A DNA stretch of 64,000 bases, taken from Clostridium carboxidivorans P7. Lineage in GTDB: Bacteria; Bacillota; Clostridia; Clostridiales; Clostridiaceae. Where the stretch lies: positions 3,472,001-3,536,000 of the forward strand of contig NZ_CP011803.1 in NCBI RefSeq assembly GCF_001038625.1, in the 5' to 3' direction. Under the pieces are notes generated by a model. The model made no database searches. It saw nothing but the letters and a program-made list of their open reading frames with translations, and was not told the origin of the DNA. Position numbers and translations under genes: made by a program. Below are positions 47,397-57,600 of this stretch, one piece after another (the first letter of the stretch is position 1; the number at the start of each line of letters is the position of its first letter).

Positions 47397-48593
47397 CTAT
47401 TCCGCTACATAAAATATCTTCTTTATTATTTTCATACAATCCTCGGCACTTCCCTTCAGTTGTTCCTCTTTTAGTACATCTATGGCTCTATTGATAAATG
47501 CATCTGATGTACTTTTAAATAGTACTTCAGCCAATTTTTCATTATCCTTGGTATGCCTTTTATTTTTGAAGGTTTTATATCTCTTTTTATATACCTTTTC
47601 TCCACACTTTTTAAGATTTACTATTTCTCCAGAAATACTCTGTATTTTCTGCCAATCCATAAACTCTTTAATATGCTTATCAACTATACATCTATTTTCA
47701 ATCATTATATCTTTTCTTCTTTTTCTATTTTTGTCATCTATAGAACTTACCTTATCAATATTATATACTGTTACATTTTCCATATTATAAACTTCTTCTT
47801 CTACATCTCTAGGTACAGCTAAGTCAAATATAGTCATAGCTTTTTGTGGTAAATTATCCTTTCTTACCACACAATGAGGTGCTGAAGTACATGATATTAT
47901 ACAATCCACATCATCATAATTTTTTATTCTTTCATCAAAATGTATAACTTTCACTCTAGGATCTTCTATATCTACAACCTTTGGATTTCTTACTGCTATA
48001 TATAGTACCTCAAAACCTGAAGATAAAATATATTTTGCAGCAAGCTGTCCAACTTCACCAAAGCCTAACAGCATAAATCTTTTTATTCCACGCTTTCTAC
48101 TTTCATTAACTGCTATGGATGATGAAGATACAGGTATTTTATAAAGACTTGACTTGGTTCTAAACTCTTTTCCACAAGTCACTGCAGTTTGAAAAAGTCT
48201 CTGCAAATCTCTATGTACAGTTTTTGAATTCAAAGCAATTTCATAAGCTTCCTTAACTTGAGCTAAAATTTGATCTTCTCCTAAAATCAAGGAATTGAAT
48301 CCACATACCACATCCATTAAATGCTTAATTACTTCATTGCTCTTATAATGAAAAGTGTAGTTTTTCAAATTTATATCCCATCCTAATATATCAAAAACCT
48401 TATTTACCATGGCATCATCATGATCTTTAGCATTAAAATATATTTCAGTTCTGTTGCAAGTACTTATTACCACAACTTCATCACAAACTTCTTTTAAACT
48501 CTTTGTAAACTTTTCACAACGTTTTTGTATTACAGAAAATTTTTCCCTTACTTCTAATTTTACATCCCTTTTTAAACCTATAAGTTGTATCAT
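47397..48593 (-). CDS. hemA: Glutamyl-tRNA reductase
   Basis: The 398-residue HemA starts the C5 pathway. It has the catalytic cysteine in [48 protein letters not shown], an NADP-binding [17 protein letters not shown], and [20 protein letters not shown]. The C-terminal dimerisation helix is shorter than usual. The start is ATG 48593 with GGGAG nine bases upstream. Confidence 0.95.
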   Translation of the reverse strand: MIQLIGLKRDVKLEVREKFSVIQKRCEKFTKSLKEVCDEVVVISTCNRTEIYFNAKDHDDAMVNKVFDILGWDINLKNYTFHYKSNEVIKHLMDVVCGFNSLILGEDQILAQVKEAYEIALNSKTVHRDLQRLFQTAVTCGKEFRTKSSLYKIPVSSSSIAVNESRKRGIKRFMLLGFGEVGQLAAKYILSSGFEVLYIAVRNPKVVDIEDPRVKVIHFDERIKNYDDVDCIISCTSAPHCVVRKDNLPQKAMTIFDLAVPRDVEEEVYNMENVTVYNIDKVSSIDDKNRKRRKDIMIENRCIVDKHIKEFMDWQKIQSISGEIVNLKKCGEKVYKKRYKTFKNKRHTKDNEKLAEVLFKSTSDAFINRAIDVLKEEQLKGSAEDCMKIIKKIFYVAE

Positions 48594-48652
48594 TATTACC
48601 ATCTCCCAAAATAATTCACTACCACTACCATTGGTAGTAATCGTACAAAAAC

Positions 48653-49762
48653 TTAACTTAATGAATTTAAAAGCTTTATAATTTTATCATTACCTTCCCT
48701 ATTTTTAATAGCTAACCTAATATATTTATCATTTAAGGTTTTAAAGTTATCACATTTTCTAATTGCAATTCCTTTATCTAAACATATTTTATACAATTCA
48801 TCACAATGTAAACTTTTAAGCTTACACAATACAAAATTAGAATATGTATTATACACTTCTTCTATTAAACCTACTTTTTTCAAATTTGAAACCATATATT
48901 TTCTCTCTTCATCAATCCACGTTAATGAATCTTCTATATAGTTTCTATCCTTTAAAACATATTTTGCTGCAATTTCTGCAAAACAATTTACATTCCAAGG
49001 ATTTTGTTTACTTTTAATTTTATCTATAAGTTCTTGATTTTTGCTTATTCCATATCCTATTCTGATACCAGGCAAAGCAAAGAATTTAGTTAAAGCTCTA
49101 ATTATAAGTATACATTTATAATTTTTCATTTTCTCTAAAAAGCTAAAATTATTTTTCCCTGTAAATTCTATAAAAGCTTCATCTATTATAATTGTTTTAT
49201 TATTTTCTTCGCAAAAATCTAATATTTTTTTAAATTTATCCTTATCTATTATTCCCCCATTAGGATTATTGGGATTTCCTATGATAAGTACATCTGATTT
49301 TTGTGTTTGTAATAATATATCTTCATAATCATAAGTCATATCCTTTTTCATGGTAGAATATATTACGTCACATCCCCACTTCAAAGCATTTTTCTCATAT
49401 TCCATAAAGGAAGGAACTGCTATACAAACCTTTTTAAAACAACTTATGGACAAATCTATAATTTCTGCTGCACCATTGCCAAGAATTATATCCTTTTCCG
49501 ATATAAAAAATTCACTTTTTTTATAATTTTTATCATTAGCTCCACATTTAAAATAATCCACACTGAAATCTAAATATTCTTTAATGCACTTTTTTAAGCT
49601 TCTATATTCAGCATCTGGATACTTTTCTACAGCTTTTATAGCTTCATCTAAATTGTTTGTAAAGCTCTTTGGAACTCCTAATGGATTTATATTAGAGCTA
49701 AAATCTAAAATTTCTCTTCCCTTTAAAATTCCTTCTGTATATATATCTCCTCCATGTTCCAT
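48653..49762 (-). CDS. cobD: L-threonine-O-3-phosphate decarboxylase
   Basis: The 369-residue class II aminotransferase-fold protein opens [12 protein letters not shown] and [15 protein letters not shown]. The PLP lysine is in [19 protein letters not shown], and [13 protein letters not shown] and [11 protein letters not shown] are present. Next to cbiB and with pduX in the array, it is CobD rather than histidinol-phosphate aminotransferase. The start is ATG 49762 after AGGAAGTG. Confidence 0.92.
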   Translation of the reverse strand: MEHGGDIYTEGILKGREILDFSSNINPLGVPKSFTNNLDEAIKAVEKYPDAEYRSLKKCIKEYLDFSVDYFKCGANDKNYKKSEFFISEKDIILGNGAAEIIDLSISCFKKVCIAVPSFMEYEKNALKWGCDVIYSTMKKDMTYDYEDILLQTQKSDVLIIGNPNNPNGGIIDKDKFKKILDFCEENNKTIIIDEAFIEFTGKNNFSFLEKMKNYKCILIIRALTKFFALPGIRIGYGISKNQELIDKIKSKQNPWNVNCFAEIAAKYVLKDRNYIEDSLTWIDEERKYMVSNLKKVGLIEEVYNTYSNFVLCKLKSLHCDELYKICLDKGIAIRKCDNFKTLNDKYIRLAIKNREGNDKIIKLLNSLS

Positions 49763-49799
49763 ATCAATCACTTCCTAAATCCTTTTTAATAAAATATAT

Positions 49800-50774
49800 T
49801 TACTTCTTAATAATTACAAACATAAATGCTACATATATAATTATCATAAAAATTTCAGCAGCATACATAAGCTTTATAGACTCGTTTATATGTTCGAAAC
49901 TCAATGTCTTTTTCTTATCCCCTATTGTAGGCTTATGAACTACTTCTCCAAAATATACATTAGTTCCACCTAGCTGTACCTTCATAGCTCCTGCAGCAGC
50001 TGCTTCTGGATAGGCACAATTTGGGCTTTTATGATTTTTTCTATCTCTAACCATTATACAAAAGCTTTCTATAGCATTGCCTTTAACTACAAAGGAACTC
50101 AAACATATAAGTATTCCAGTTATTCTTGCAGGTATAAAATTGAAAACATCATCTACCTTAGCTGGGAAAAATCCTATATATCTATATTTTTCATTCATAT
50201 ATCCAAGCATTGAATCCATGGTATTTATAGCTTTATACATCATTGCCAAAGGTGCTCCTCCAATTATTGCATAAAATAATGGTGCAATAACTCCATCTGA
50301 AGCATTTTCAGCCACTGTTTCTACATCAGCTCTTATTATCTCATTATCACCAAGCTGTGTTGTATCTCTTCCAACTATATATGAAAGCATTAATCGAGCC
50401 TTCTCTATATCTTTATCTTTCAATGCATGATATACCTTTTTAGCTTCTTTACTTAAACACTTTGCTGCTAATGTAGTCCATATTATCAATACATTTACAA
50501 TATGAAATAACCAAGGCAGTGAACTTACTAACTTTAAAATACCAAATGTGATAAAAAAGCTTATACCCGCTACAATTATTACAATAAGCCCTCCAAAAGC
50601 TTTAATACCCCCATTAGATTTACACAACTTTCTTCCTTTTTTATCAAGAAATCCTATAAGCCTTCCTATGTATATAATAGGATGCGGCAACCAATTTGGA
50701 TCACCTATCAGCCAATCTATTATTACAGCTAAAATTATATCTAATATATTCATTGCCATAAAAGATGCTATCAA
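49800..50774 (-). CDS. cbiB: Adenosylcobinamide-phosphate synthase
   Basis: The 324-residue integral membrane enzyme couples aminopropanol phosphate to cobyric acid. It has DWLIGDPNWLPHPIIYIGRL, DVETVAENASDGVIAPLFYA, NTMDSMLGYMNEKYRYIGFF and NCAYPEAAAAGAMKVQLGG, with about five helices. The start is TTG 50774 after GGGGTGATG; an internal ATG 15 bases on is possible. Confidence 0.94.
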   Translation of the reverse strand: MIASFMAMNILDIILAVIIDWLIGDPNWLPHPIIYIGRLIGFLDKKGRKLCKSNGGIKAFGGLIVIIVAGISFFITFGILKLVSSLPWLFHIVNVLIIWTTLAAKCLSKEAKKVYHALKDKDIEKARLMLSYIVGRDTTQLGDNEIIRADVETVAENASDGVIAPLFYAIIGGAPLAMMYKAINTMDSMLGYMNEKYRYIGFFPAKVDDVFNFIPARITGILICLSSFVVKGNAIESFCIMVRDRKNHKSPNCAYPEAAAAGAMKVQLGGTNVYFGEVVHKPTIGDKKKTLSFEHINESIKLMYAAEIFMIIIYVAFMFVIIKK

Positions 50775-50788
50775 AATACATCACCCCA

Positions 50789-52306
50789 TTATTTTTTCAT
50801 TCCCATAATATTATATATACTTGCTATATCCATATTCTGTCTAACTATGTCTGCAAGTCTATCAAGTTCTTTTTCTCTTAAATTTTCATATACATAAGAT
50901 TTTTTAGTTTTCATACCTTTTTTTGATCTTATTTTATTTAAAATATATTCTCTAAAATCTACACCATCAAAAACTCCATGTATATAGCTTCCCAGAACAT
51001 TTTCTTCATTATTTACAGCTCCATCCTGAAGACAAACTTCTTCTCCATTCTTATCTGTGATTTCAAATAAAGGTTTTGCTTTTTCACCATAAGTACATAT
51101 TCCCATATGTATTTCATAACCATATACATCTATTTTTCTTTTTTCTGTTGAAGCTTCATCCTTATATACATCAAAATCTCTTATACTTTCTGCTTTTACC
51201 CTTGTAGTAACCTTTTCTTCCTCAAATACAGTATCTATATCCAAAAGACCCATAGCTTCTACCTCTGGAACTTCTGTTTCTACACCATAAGGATCTTTTA
51301 TTATTTTTCCAAGCATTTGATATCCGCCGCAGATTCCTATAACTAAACCATCTTTGCTATATTCCTTTATACGTGCTTCTATACCAGATTTTCTAAGTTT
51401 AAGTAAATCCTCAATAGTATTCTTGCTTCCTGGAATTATAACTAAATCAGGATTTCCAAATTCTTCAACAGTTTCTATAAATCTTACTGATACATCCTCT
51501 TCACTCTTTAAGGAATCTAAGTCTGTAAAATTAGATATGTGTGGAAGCTTTATTACAGCTATATCTATAGGTGCTGTTACTCTCTTATTAAACTCTACTG
51601 CACCATCTTCATCTTCCAATGCTAAATGAAAATAAGGAATTACACCTAGACATGGTATCTTTATTATATCTTCCAGCATAGTGAGTCCTGGTTTCAATAT
51701 TTCAACATCGCCTCTAAACTTATTTATTATAGTACCCTTAACCCTCTTCTTTTCTTCTTCATTAAATAAAATCATAGTTCCTGCTAAAGATGCAAATACT
51801 CCTCCTTTATCTATATCTCCAGCTAACAAAACAGGTGCATCTACAATCTCTGCCATACCCATATTTACTATATCTCTATCTCTTAAATTTATTTCTGCAG
51901 GACTACCTGCTCCTTCCATAACTATGATATCAAACTTTTTTTCCATTTCTTCAAATTGCTCTTTAAGCATATCCCTAAATTGTAATTTCATATTATGATA
52001 TTCCATAGCTGTACTGTTACCGTATACTTTTCCATTAACTATAATCTGACATTTTTTATCAGAAGTAGGCTTTAAAAGTATAGGATTCATATATGCTTCT
52101 GGTTGAAGTCCTGCAGCATAGGCTTGAAGCACTTGTGCACGTCCCATTTCCTTACCATCTAGAGTTATATATGAATTTAAAGACATATTTTGTGACTTGA
52201 AAGGACATACAGAATATCCATCCTGTGTAAAAATTCTACAAAGTGCCGTTACTAGTATACTCTTTCCTACTGATGATCCTGTGCCTTGAATCATAATTTT
52301 AGCCAT
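50789..52306 (-). CDS. cbiP: Cobyric acid synthase
   Basis: The 505-residue CbiP/CobQ amidates positions b, d, e and g. It has the P-loop [33 protein letters not shown] and [20 protein letters not shown], then a C-terminal amidotransferase with the cysteine in [11 protein letters not shown] and histidine in GSYIHGVFD. The start is ATG 52306 ten bases after GAGGGG. First gene behind the cobalamin riboswitch. Confidence 0.95.
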   Translation of the reverse strand: MAKIMIQGTGSSVGKSILVTALCRIFTQDGYSVCPFKSQNMSLNSYITLDGKEMGRAQVLQAYAAGLQPEAYMNPILLKPTSDKKCQIIVNGKVYGNSTAMEYHNMKLQFRDMLKEQFEEMEKKFDIIVMEGAGSPAEINLRDRDIVNMGMAEIVDAPVLLAGDIDKGGVFASLAGTMILFNEEEKKRVKGTIINKFRGDVEILKPGLTMLEDIIKIPCLGVIPYFHLALEDEDGAVEFNKRVTAPIDIAVIKLPHISNFTDLDSLKSEEDVSVRFIETVEEFGNPDLVIIPGSKNTIEDLLKLRKSGIEARIKEYSKDGLVIGICGGYQMLGKIIKDPYGVETEVPEVEAMGLLDIDTVFEEEKVTTRVKAESIRDFDVYKDEASTEKRKIDVYGYEIHMGICTYGEKAKPLFEITDKNGEEVCLQDGAVNNEENVLGSYIHGVFDGVDFREYILNKIRSKKGMKTKKSYVYENLREKELDRLADIVRQNMDIASIYNIMGMKK

Positions 52307-52432
52307 ACCAATCATTCCCCTCTCAAAATTTGTATAAACGAAAAAATTGTCCAAAAGCGCTCCATGCAATATCCCCATATTTTTAACATATCGCATATTG
52401 TTTGACTTTTAAGACAATTTTCTTTATAAAAT

Positions 52433-52453
52433 AAAAAAACCGGCAAATGCCGG
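52433..52453 (-). terminator. Riboswitch-associated terminator
   Basis: CCGGCA-AA-TGCCGG (52440-52453) followed on the minus strand by TTTTTTTATTTT. It lies between the riboswitch and cbiP, where cobalamin binding would favour termination. Confidence 0.9.
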
Positions 52454-52494
52454 AAGTACTATATTAAAAGTCCTTTCCCTCCGAAAGCATATGT

Positions 52495-52668
52495 TTTAAT
52501 CAGGCAGGTCTCCTGGCTTATGAATCATTCTCCCCTTTGCCTTCCTCAAATATTAATATAGAGTGGCCAGTAAAGGTTTGTCCTCAATTACAGTAGCGGG
52601 GGCTGTTGCGGAATTCAACCGCATTCCCTTTTCACCTTGTTAAAAGGCACCTGAAGTTACAATATTCT
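52495..52668 (-). promoter_or_regulatory. Cobalamin riboswitch
   Basis: On the minus strand the stretch runs from the 5' CAGGTGCC through AAAAGGGAATGCGG, CAGCCCCCGCTACTGT, CTGGCCACT and the B12-box AGCCAGGAGACCTGCCTG (52501-52518). These are the conserved elements of the adenosylcobalamin aptamer in order. It precedes the terminator at 52433 and cbiP, so cobalamin should shut off the biosynthetic array. Confidence 0.96.
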
Positions 52669-52681
52669 CTTTTATAAACTT

Positions 52682-52710
52682 AGTTTATTACAATTAAGTT
52701 ACTCTGTCAA
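52682..52710 (-). promoter_or_regulatory. Promoter of the riboswitch-cbiP transcript
   Basis: Minus-strand TTGACA (52710-52705) is separated by 17 bases from TAAACT (52687-52682), a near-consensus housekeeping promoter. It lies just past the cbiO stop codon and just before the aptamer. Confidence 0.8.
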
Positions 52711-52715
52711 TAATT

Positions 52716-53441
52716 CTACTTTATATTATAATGAACTAAAAAATCGTTATCATTAATTACAGAATTATAATCATCATCTCTTACAATAGTATGTTCTTCT
52801 GAAAAAACTAAAGCCCTTTTAAATACATCTTGTACATATTCAAAATCATGAGTAGAACAAATTATAGTTTTACCACTGGAATTTAATTTTATCATAAGAT
52901 CTTTCAAAAATCTTTTTCCTTTAGGATCTATACCATTCATAGGTTCATCTAAAACTAAAACCTCTGGATTTAAAGCTAAAACACTAGCTATAGCTACCCT
53001 CTTTTTCTCTCCACCACTTAAATTATATGGTTCTCTTTCTCTAAGATCCTCTACATCTAAAAGCTTTAGACAATCTTCAACTCTCATATTCACTTCTTCT
53101 TCCTTTAAACCCATTTGCCTTGGTCCAAATGCTATTTCATCATACACATTAGAACAAAAAAGTTGTGCATCTGAATTTTGAAATACAAAGCCTACATTTT
53201 TGTGAAATAACTTGCAAAATTTATTATCTTCCAACTTTTTGCTATTTATTTCTTCACCTTTAAAACAATATTTTCCTTTTTTTGCAAATTCTATTCCATT
53301 TACAATTTTCAAAAATGTGGATTTACCACTGCCATTAGGCCCTATTAAAGCTACAGCTTCCCCTTCTTTAATACTTACATTTATATTTTTTAGTACATCT
53401 GCATTTTTGTATTTAAAATAAACATCTTTAAATTCAATCAT
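52716..53441 (-). CDS. cbiO: Cobalt ECF transporter ATPase
   Basis: The 241-residue ECF-type ATPase has Walker A GPNGSGKST, Q-loop VFQNSDAQLFC, signature LSGGEKKRVAIASVLAL and Walker B LVLDEPMNGID. Adjacent to cbiQ and the cobalamin operon, it is assigned to cobalt uptake. The start is ATG 53441, with AGGATG eight bases upstream; it lies just downstream of the cbiQ stop codon. Confidence 0.88.
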   Translation of the reverse strand: MIEFKDVYFKYKNADVLKNINVSIKEGEAVALIGPNGSGKSTFLKIVNGIEFAKKGKYCFKGEEINSKKLEDNKFCKLFHKNVGFVFQNSDAQLFCSNVYDEIAFGPRQMGLKEEEVNMRVEDCLKLLDVEDLREREPYNLSGGEKKRVAIASVLALNPEVLVLDEPMNGIDPKGKRFLKDLMIKLNSSGKTIICSTHDFEYVQDVFKRALVFSEEHTIVRDDDYNSVINDNDFLVHYNIK

Positions 53442-53446
53442 CCTTA

Positions 53447-54244
53447 TCACATCCTAGCAAAATAAAAATACATTAATATAATTACTATATTTATTATAAC
53501 ATAAGCAAAATCCTTAAAGGAAAAACTAAAGCTTGAATAAGACACATACTCTCCTGTGAATCCTCTACATTCCATGGCCGAATACATTTCATCACCTAAT
53601 TCCTTTGATTTTAAGAAAAGATTTCCCATTACTTTAGATAAAGAAGAGTATTTACCATTATTTACACCTATAGATCTTAACTTTAGAGCATAAATCATTT
53701 CTAGAGAAAATTCTCCAAGAATATAAATATATTTTATGGTTATATCGAACACTAATATGAATATATCTGGTATGAAGAAGTTTTTAAGTGCTTTTGTTAT
53801 GTCATGCCACTTAGTAGTATAAGATAAGATATTTATAGCTAATATAGTACCTATTACTTTTAAGATAAGAAGTATACTATTTCTTACATTTCCCATCATT
53901 ATAGAAGGTATAATCATAATAAATGTAAAAATTGGTACCACTATGCTTACTGCTAAAATTTTTTTTATGTCTTCTATGTCTAATAAACTCAAAGTAAATA
54001 ACATATATACATCTACAACTAATATGTACATAAGATTCTTAGACATTGACAAAAATATTATGTTTATAATTGTAAAAATCAATTTTATAGATGGATTAAG
54101 CTTGTACATAAAACTATTACTAACTTTATTACTTCTCTTTATTAATGATAAAATACTTAAAAGTCCCACTATAGTTTTATCTATAAAACTATCTTTGTCA
54201 GCTTTAGGTACATAGTCATCTTTCTTTAAAAGCCAGTCTCCCAT
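53447..54244 (-). CDS. cbiQ: Cobalt ECF transporter transmembrane protein CbiQ
   Basis: The 265-residue EcfT/CbiQ-type protein has an N-terminal soluble segment, about five helices and the coupling region with LKSRELGDEMYSAMECRGF-like sequence (SKELGDEMYSAMECRGFTG). The YALKLRSIGVNN arm is the other ATPase contact. No CbiM or CbiN substrate-binding gene lies beside it, so the S-component must be encoded elsewhere. Confidence 0.85.
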   Translation of the reverse strand: MGDWLLKKDDYVPKADKDSFIDKTIVGLLSILSLIKRSNKVSNSFMYKLNPSIKLIFTIINIIFLSMSKNLMYILVVDVYMLFTLSLLDIEDIKKILAVSIVVPIFTFIMIIPSIMMGNVRNSILLILKVIGTILAINILSYTTKWHDITKALKNFFIPDIFILVFDITIKYIYILGEFSLEMIYALKLRSIGVNNGKYSSLSKVMGNLFLKSKELGDEMYSAMECRGFTGEYVSYSSFSFSFKDFAYVIINIVIILMYFYFARM

Positions 54245-54492
54245 TACTATTACACCTACTTATTACAAATTATTTTACATATACTCAAAATATATCATAT
54301 ATAAAAACTTAATGCAATTAATTTAAAATTTATTATATTATGCATAATCATTGTAAAATATTGAATTAATTAATATTTATTTTACATTTTGCATATATTT
54401 TAGAAGGATTTAAAATGCTTTTGTAGAATATGTGTTATTAGTGCGCTATTAAACAGCAGTTTATTTTAATAATAATGAAAGGAGTTCTCACT

Positions 54493-55818
54493 GTGTTAAG
54501 TTCTGATTACCCTTGTTTATTTTCAAATAACTCTAATAATAATTTCATTGTTAATACAGATTTTTCTAATGATGAAAATATGATTAATAAAATTATAGAC
54601 AATGTTCCTATAGGAGTTATAATTTTAGACAGCAAATTTAACATAATACTTTGGAATTCCGCACTAGAAAAAATGTCAAGCATATACAATAAAACTGTTA
54701 TAGGAAAAAACTTTTTTCAGATTTTTCCCAAGGTATTTACTGAAGATATCAATATTAAAATTAAAAACATTACAAGTACTAAAGAAACTATAATATTAGA
54801 TAATCTTTTAGTAAACAATTTCTTTTCAAGTAAACATTATAAATACTGTAATATAAAAATTAGTGCTTTAGAAAATAAATCTTCAATATCAAATGGCATA
54901 ATGCTTACTTTTGAAGATTGTACTGTACTGCAAAATATAAGATATGAATTAAATAAAGAATGTTCTGTTGTTAAAACCTTAATCAAAAAAATAAAAGAAG
55001 ATAAATTACATTTAAGTAAGATGAAAGAAATTGACAAATTAAGGACAGATTTTTTTACCAACATCAGCCATGACCTTAGAACACCCTTAAACATAATTCT
55101 AAGTGCACTTCAACTTATGAAATCTTTTAACAATTTAAACTGCAATGAAGAAAAGTCTTTTAAATATTTTAAAAGCATAAAACAAAATTCTTTAAGATTA
55201 TTAAAACTTATTAATAATTTAATAGATATAACAAAAATCGATAGTGGATATTTTGAAATTCGCACTGGCAATTACAATATAGTTAATATAGTTGAAGATA
55301 TAACACTGTCTGTAGCTCAATATGTAGAAAATAAATCTATAACTCTTACATTTGATACAAATACAGAAGAAAAATTTATGGCTTGTGATCCTGATAAAGT
55401 AGAAAGAATTATGTTGAATTTAATATCTAATGCTATAAAGTTTACAAATCCAGGTGGACATATATTTATAAACATGTTTGATGAAGACGATTATATTGTT
55501 ATTTGCGTAGAAGATACTGGTATTGGCATACCTGAAGAAGATTTGGATATAATTTTTGAAAGATTTCGCCAGTCAAATAGAGCTTCAGCAAGAAACTATA
55601 CCGGGAGTGGTATAGGTTTGTCTCTTGTAAAATCCTTAGTTGAAATGCATGGAGGAAAAATTTCAGTTAGAAGTACTTATGGAAAGGGTACCAAATTTGT
55701 TATAAAACTTCCTGTTACCGTAAATGAAACTGATAACGCACCTATACAAAATACTAGCTTTAATAAAAGTCATATTGAAAAAGTAAGTATAGAATTTTCT
55801 GATATATATACACCTTAA
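54493..55818 (+). CDS. PAS-domain sensor histidine kinase
   Basis: The 441-residue cytosolic kinase has a PAS domain (about 25-130, IIDNVPIGVIILDSKFNIIL), a HisKA domain with the phosphorylated histidine in FFTNISHDLRTPLNIIL, and an HATPase with NLISNAIKFTNPGG, VEDTGIGIPEEDL and TGSGIGLSLVKSLVEMHGG. There is no transmembrane segment and no adjacent response regulator. The start is GTG 54493, eight bases after AAAGGAG; ATG 54475 lies in that site. Confidence 0.9.
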   Translation: MLSSDYPCLFSNNSNNNFIVNTDFSNDENMINKIIDNVPIGVIILDSKFNIILWNSALEKMSSIYNKTVIGKNFFQIFPKVFTEDINIKIKNITSTKETIILDNLLVNNFFSSKHYKYCNIKISALENKSSISNGIMLTFEDCTVLQNIRYELNKECSVVKTLIKKIKEDKLHLSKMKEIDKLRTDFFTNISHDLRTPLNIILSALQLMKSFNNLNCNEEKSFKYFKSIKQNSLRLLKLINNLIDITKIDSGYFEIRTGNYNIVNIVEDITLSVAQYVENKSITLTFDTNTEEKFMACDPDKVERIMLNLISNAIKFTNPGGHIFINMFDEDDYIVICVEDTGIGIPEEDLDIIFERFRQSNRASARNYTGSGIGLSLVKSLVEMHGGKISVRSTYGKGTKFVIKLPVTVNETDNAPIQNTSFNKSHIEKVSIEFSDIYTP

Positions 55819-55854
55819 ATTTTACACATATAAAATTTTGACTTAATATAAGCA

Positions 55855-56204
55855 TATTGCGATGTAAGCGAAGTAATTTTCAATTTCTAAAGTGACTTAT
55901 AACAATTTAATTATGTGCGTACACTTGAAGTTACTAGTTTGAATTTTAACTTTTATGCAGTGATATATGATAAGGGTGTCATCACATTAGCTAAATTGTT
56001 TTAGTATTATTCTTAGCTCAAAATTTTTGAAAGCCTTAGAACTTTAGTCCTGTTTGAGGGAACCGAGTTTGACAAAGTTCTTAGGCTTTCAAAAATTTCG
56101 AGCTTTAGAATAATTAAAACATTTAGCCGTGATGACACCCTTATCATATATCACGGAATGAAAGTTAAAATCCAAACTTCCACTGCACCCTTACGTCGCA
56201 TAAT
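55855..56204. repeat. Large imperfect inverted repeat (about 350 bp), possible MITE
   Basis: A 26-base arm at 55959-55985, GTGATATATGATAAGGGTGT then CATCAC, recurs inverted near 56128-56154. Inside it, CTAAATTGTTTTAG...ATTATTC and TTTTTGAAAGCC..AGAACTTT pair with AAAGTTCTTAGGCTTTC and GAATAATTAAAACATTTAG. Outside it, TTTGAATTTTAACTTT and GCGATGTAAG pair with AAAGTTAAAATCCAAA and CTTACGTCGC. The left arm carries about 45 extra bases. No ORF. It lies between convergent genes and could form a long hairpin or cruciform. Confidence 0.7.
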
Positions 56205-56221
56205 TTTTAAATTACGGAAAT

Positions 56222-56776
56222 TTACAAATCACAGCCTTCACAAAATATATACCATGTTCCCATAGCTACAGCTGTACCCTTTGCTTGTTCTTCTAATAAA
56301 AAGTTTTTTAAATTATTCTTATTTACCAAAATAACTTCTATTTCCTCTTCTGATTCAAGATGTTGTTTTGGATTTAAATTTTCTTCTATTGTCTCATCAA
56401 TTTCTGCATTAACTACACGCACAGTATCTGTTAATAGTGCTGCATTTGAATATAATTCAGGGCTTATAGTTTTTATTTTTCCTATATATCCTGTTTCTTC
56501 TTTAAGTTCTCTTAAAGCTTCCTTTTCTAAATCTTCACCTTCTACTAATCCTGCTGGGAACCCTAAAATATAATTATTTATAGCTGGACGATATTGTTTT
56601 ATCATTAAATATCTATTTGATGGAACAAGTTTAGGTATTATAACCACAGTTTTACTAGTATTAGTCCTTTCTATACTTTCCCAATTTACAGTTTCTCCAC
56701 TTTTACTCTTATAAGTTGTTTGTTTTAACGCCAACCATTTACCTTTATATAAAATTTTTTCTTCAATTTTTTTCAT
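56222..56776 (-). CDS. Nudix hydrolase, ADP-ribose pyrophosphatase-like
   Basis: The 184-residue protein has the ADP-ribose pyrophosphatase layout: LYKGKWLALKQTTYK, IKQYRPAINNYILGFPAGL and the Nudix box ending ALRELKEETGY. The glycine-to-glutamate spacing in the box is one residue shorter than consensus (GLVEGED instead of GLIEPGED-type). The catalytic RELKEE core is intact. The start is ATG 56776 after GGAGTG. Confidence 0.88.
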   Translation of the reverse strand: MKKIEEKILYKGKWLALKQTTYKSKSGETVNWESIERTNTSKTVVIIPKLVPSNRYLMIKQYRPAINNYILGFPAGLVEGEDLEKEALRELKEETGYIGKIKTISPELYSNAALLTDTVRVVNAEIDETIEENLNPKQHLESEEEIEVILVNKNNLKNFLLEEQAKGTAVAMGTWYIFCEGCDL

Positions 56777-57319
56777 AATTAGTTCACTCCAATCTTGCAA
56801 AAATCTCAGTTAATATCAATAATCATATTCTACTATACTATGTTTAAATTTTACATACTTTTATTATTAAAAAATAAATAATAAATATCTATATTATTAC
56901 GGGCGTTTACGCTTATGCTAAACCGGATTTATATCAGATTTTAAAAGTTTCTCTCTTAAAATATAAACTAAAGCACCTCTAATTTATACAAAATGTATAA
57001 ATTATTCTTAAAAAAATGTACATTCTGTAAATAGAATTACAAATTTCCATTTGTTATAATATAATTATATCAAATGGTTGATGAATTACAACGCTTTCTG
57101 CTGGTTCTTCTGTTACTTATACAATAATAAAAAATGTATAAATTCAGTCAGGAAAATTAGAGATTATGGCATATCCTTTCAATTGATGCAACAGATATAT
57201 CTCCTGATTAAGGCCAATTAAATGTTGTGAACAGCTGAGGGGTTACACTTCTCTAATGTAAATGTTTAACATGACTTTTTTCGGTGTAGGATGATGAACA
57301 TATCATATGCAAAAATATT

Positions 57320-57535
57320 GTAAAATCACCCAATCTAATTTTTCTAAATCTAGCTGCGTTATTTTTATCAACTATGTGTACAATGGGTGATATGGTCGCG
57401 ATACTTGCGGTGCTTTAGTAGACAGAATAAACAAAAAACATTGATGATTGTCAACTTTGTCTTGTTTACGTTTACTATATGTTGGCATGCAGTTTGATTG
57501 CTACGGGCGTCTCATTGGAATTAAAAGAAATTTAA
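57320..57535 (+). pseudogene. Decayed membrane-transporter-like relic
   Basis: One frame reads NLIFLNLAALFLSTMCTMGD and MVAILAVL to stops at about 57415. The next frame supplies CGALVDRINKKH, and another supplies LMIVNFVLFTFTIC. The first frame resumes with LVYVYYMLACSLIATG before a final stop at 57533. Hydrophobic blocks around GALVDRINKK recall the motif A loop of major-facilitator transporters. Frameshifts and several stops show decay. The base composition looks richer in GC than the flanks. The family call is an inference. The rest of 56801-57600 contains no other supported gene. Confidence 0.35.
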
Positions 57536-57539
57536 AGTG

Positions 57540-57567
57540 TTGTAGTACTAATTGATATGATTATAAC
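57540..57567 (+). promoter_or_regulatory. Candidate promoter of the methyltransferase operon
   Basis: TTGTAG and TATAAC are separated by 16 bases, 33 bases before the MT2 start. A plausible but unproven housekeeping promoter. Confidence 0.3.
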
Positions 57568-57600
57568 TTAAAGTAAATGTTTAAAGAAGGGGTGTATATT

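Noticed and set aside
57060-57112. Short frame MVDELQRFLLVLLLLIQ upstream of the relic transporter
   Set aside because: No ribosome site precedes it and the surrounding DNA is decayed, so coding cannot be supported.
57480-57510. Sigma-54 promoter (TGGCAT ... TTGCT) before the methyltransferase operon
   Set aside because: The distance between the GG and GC elements is 14 bases instead of 10.
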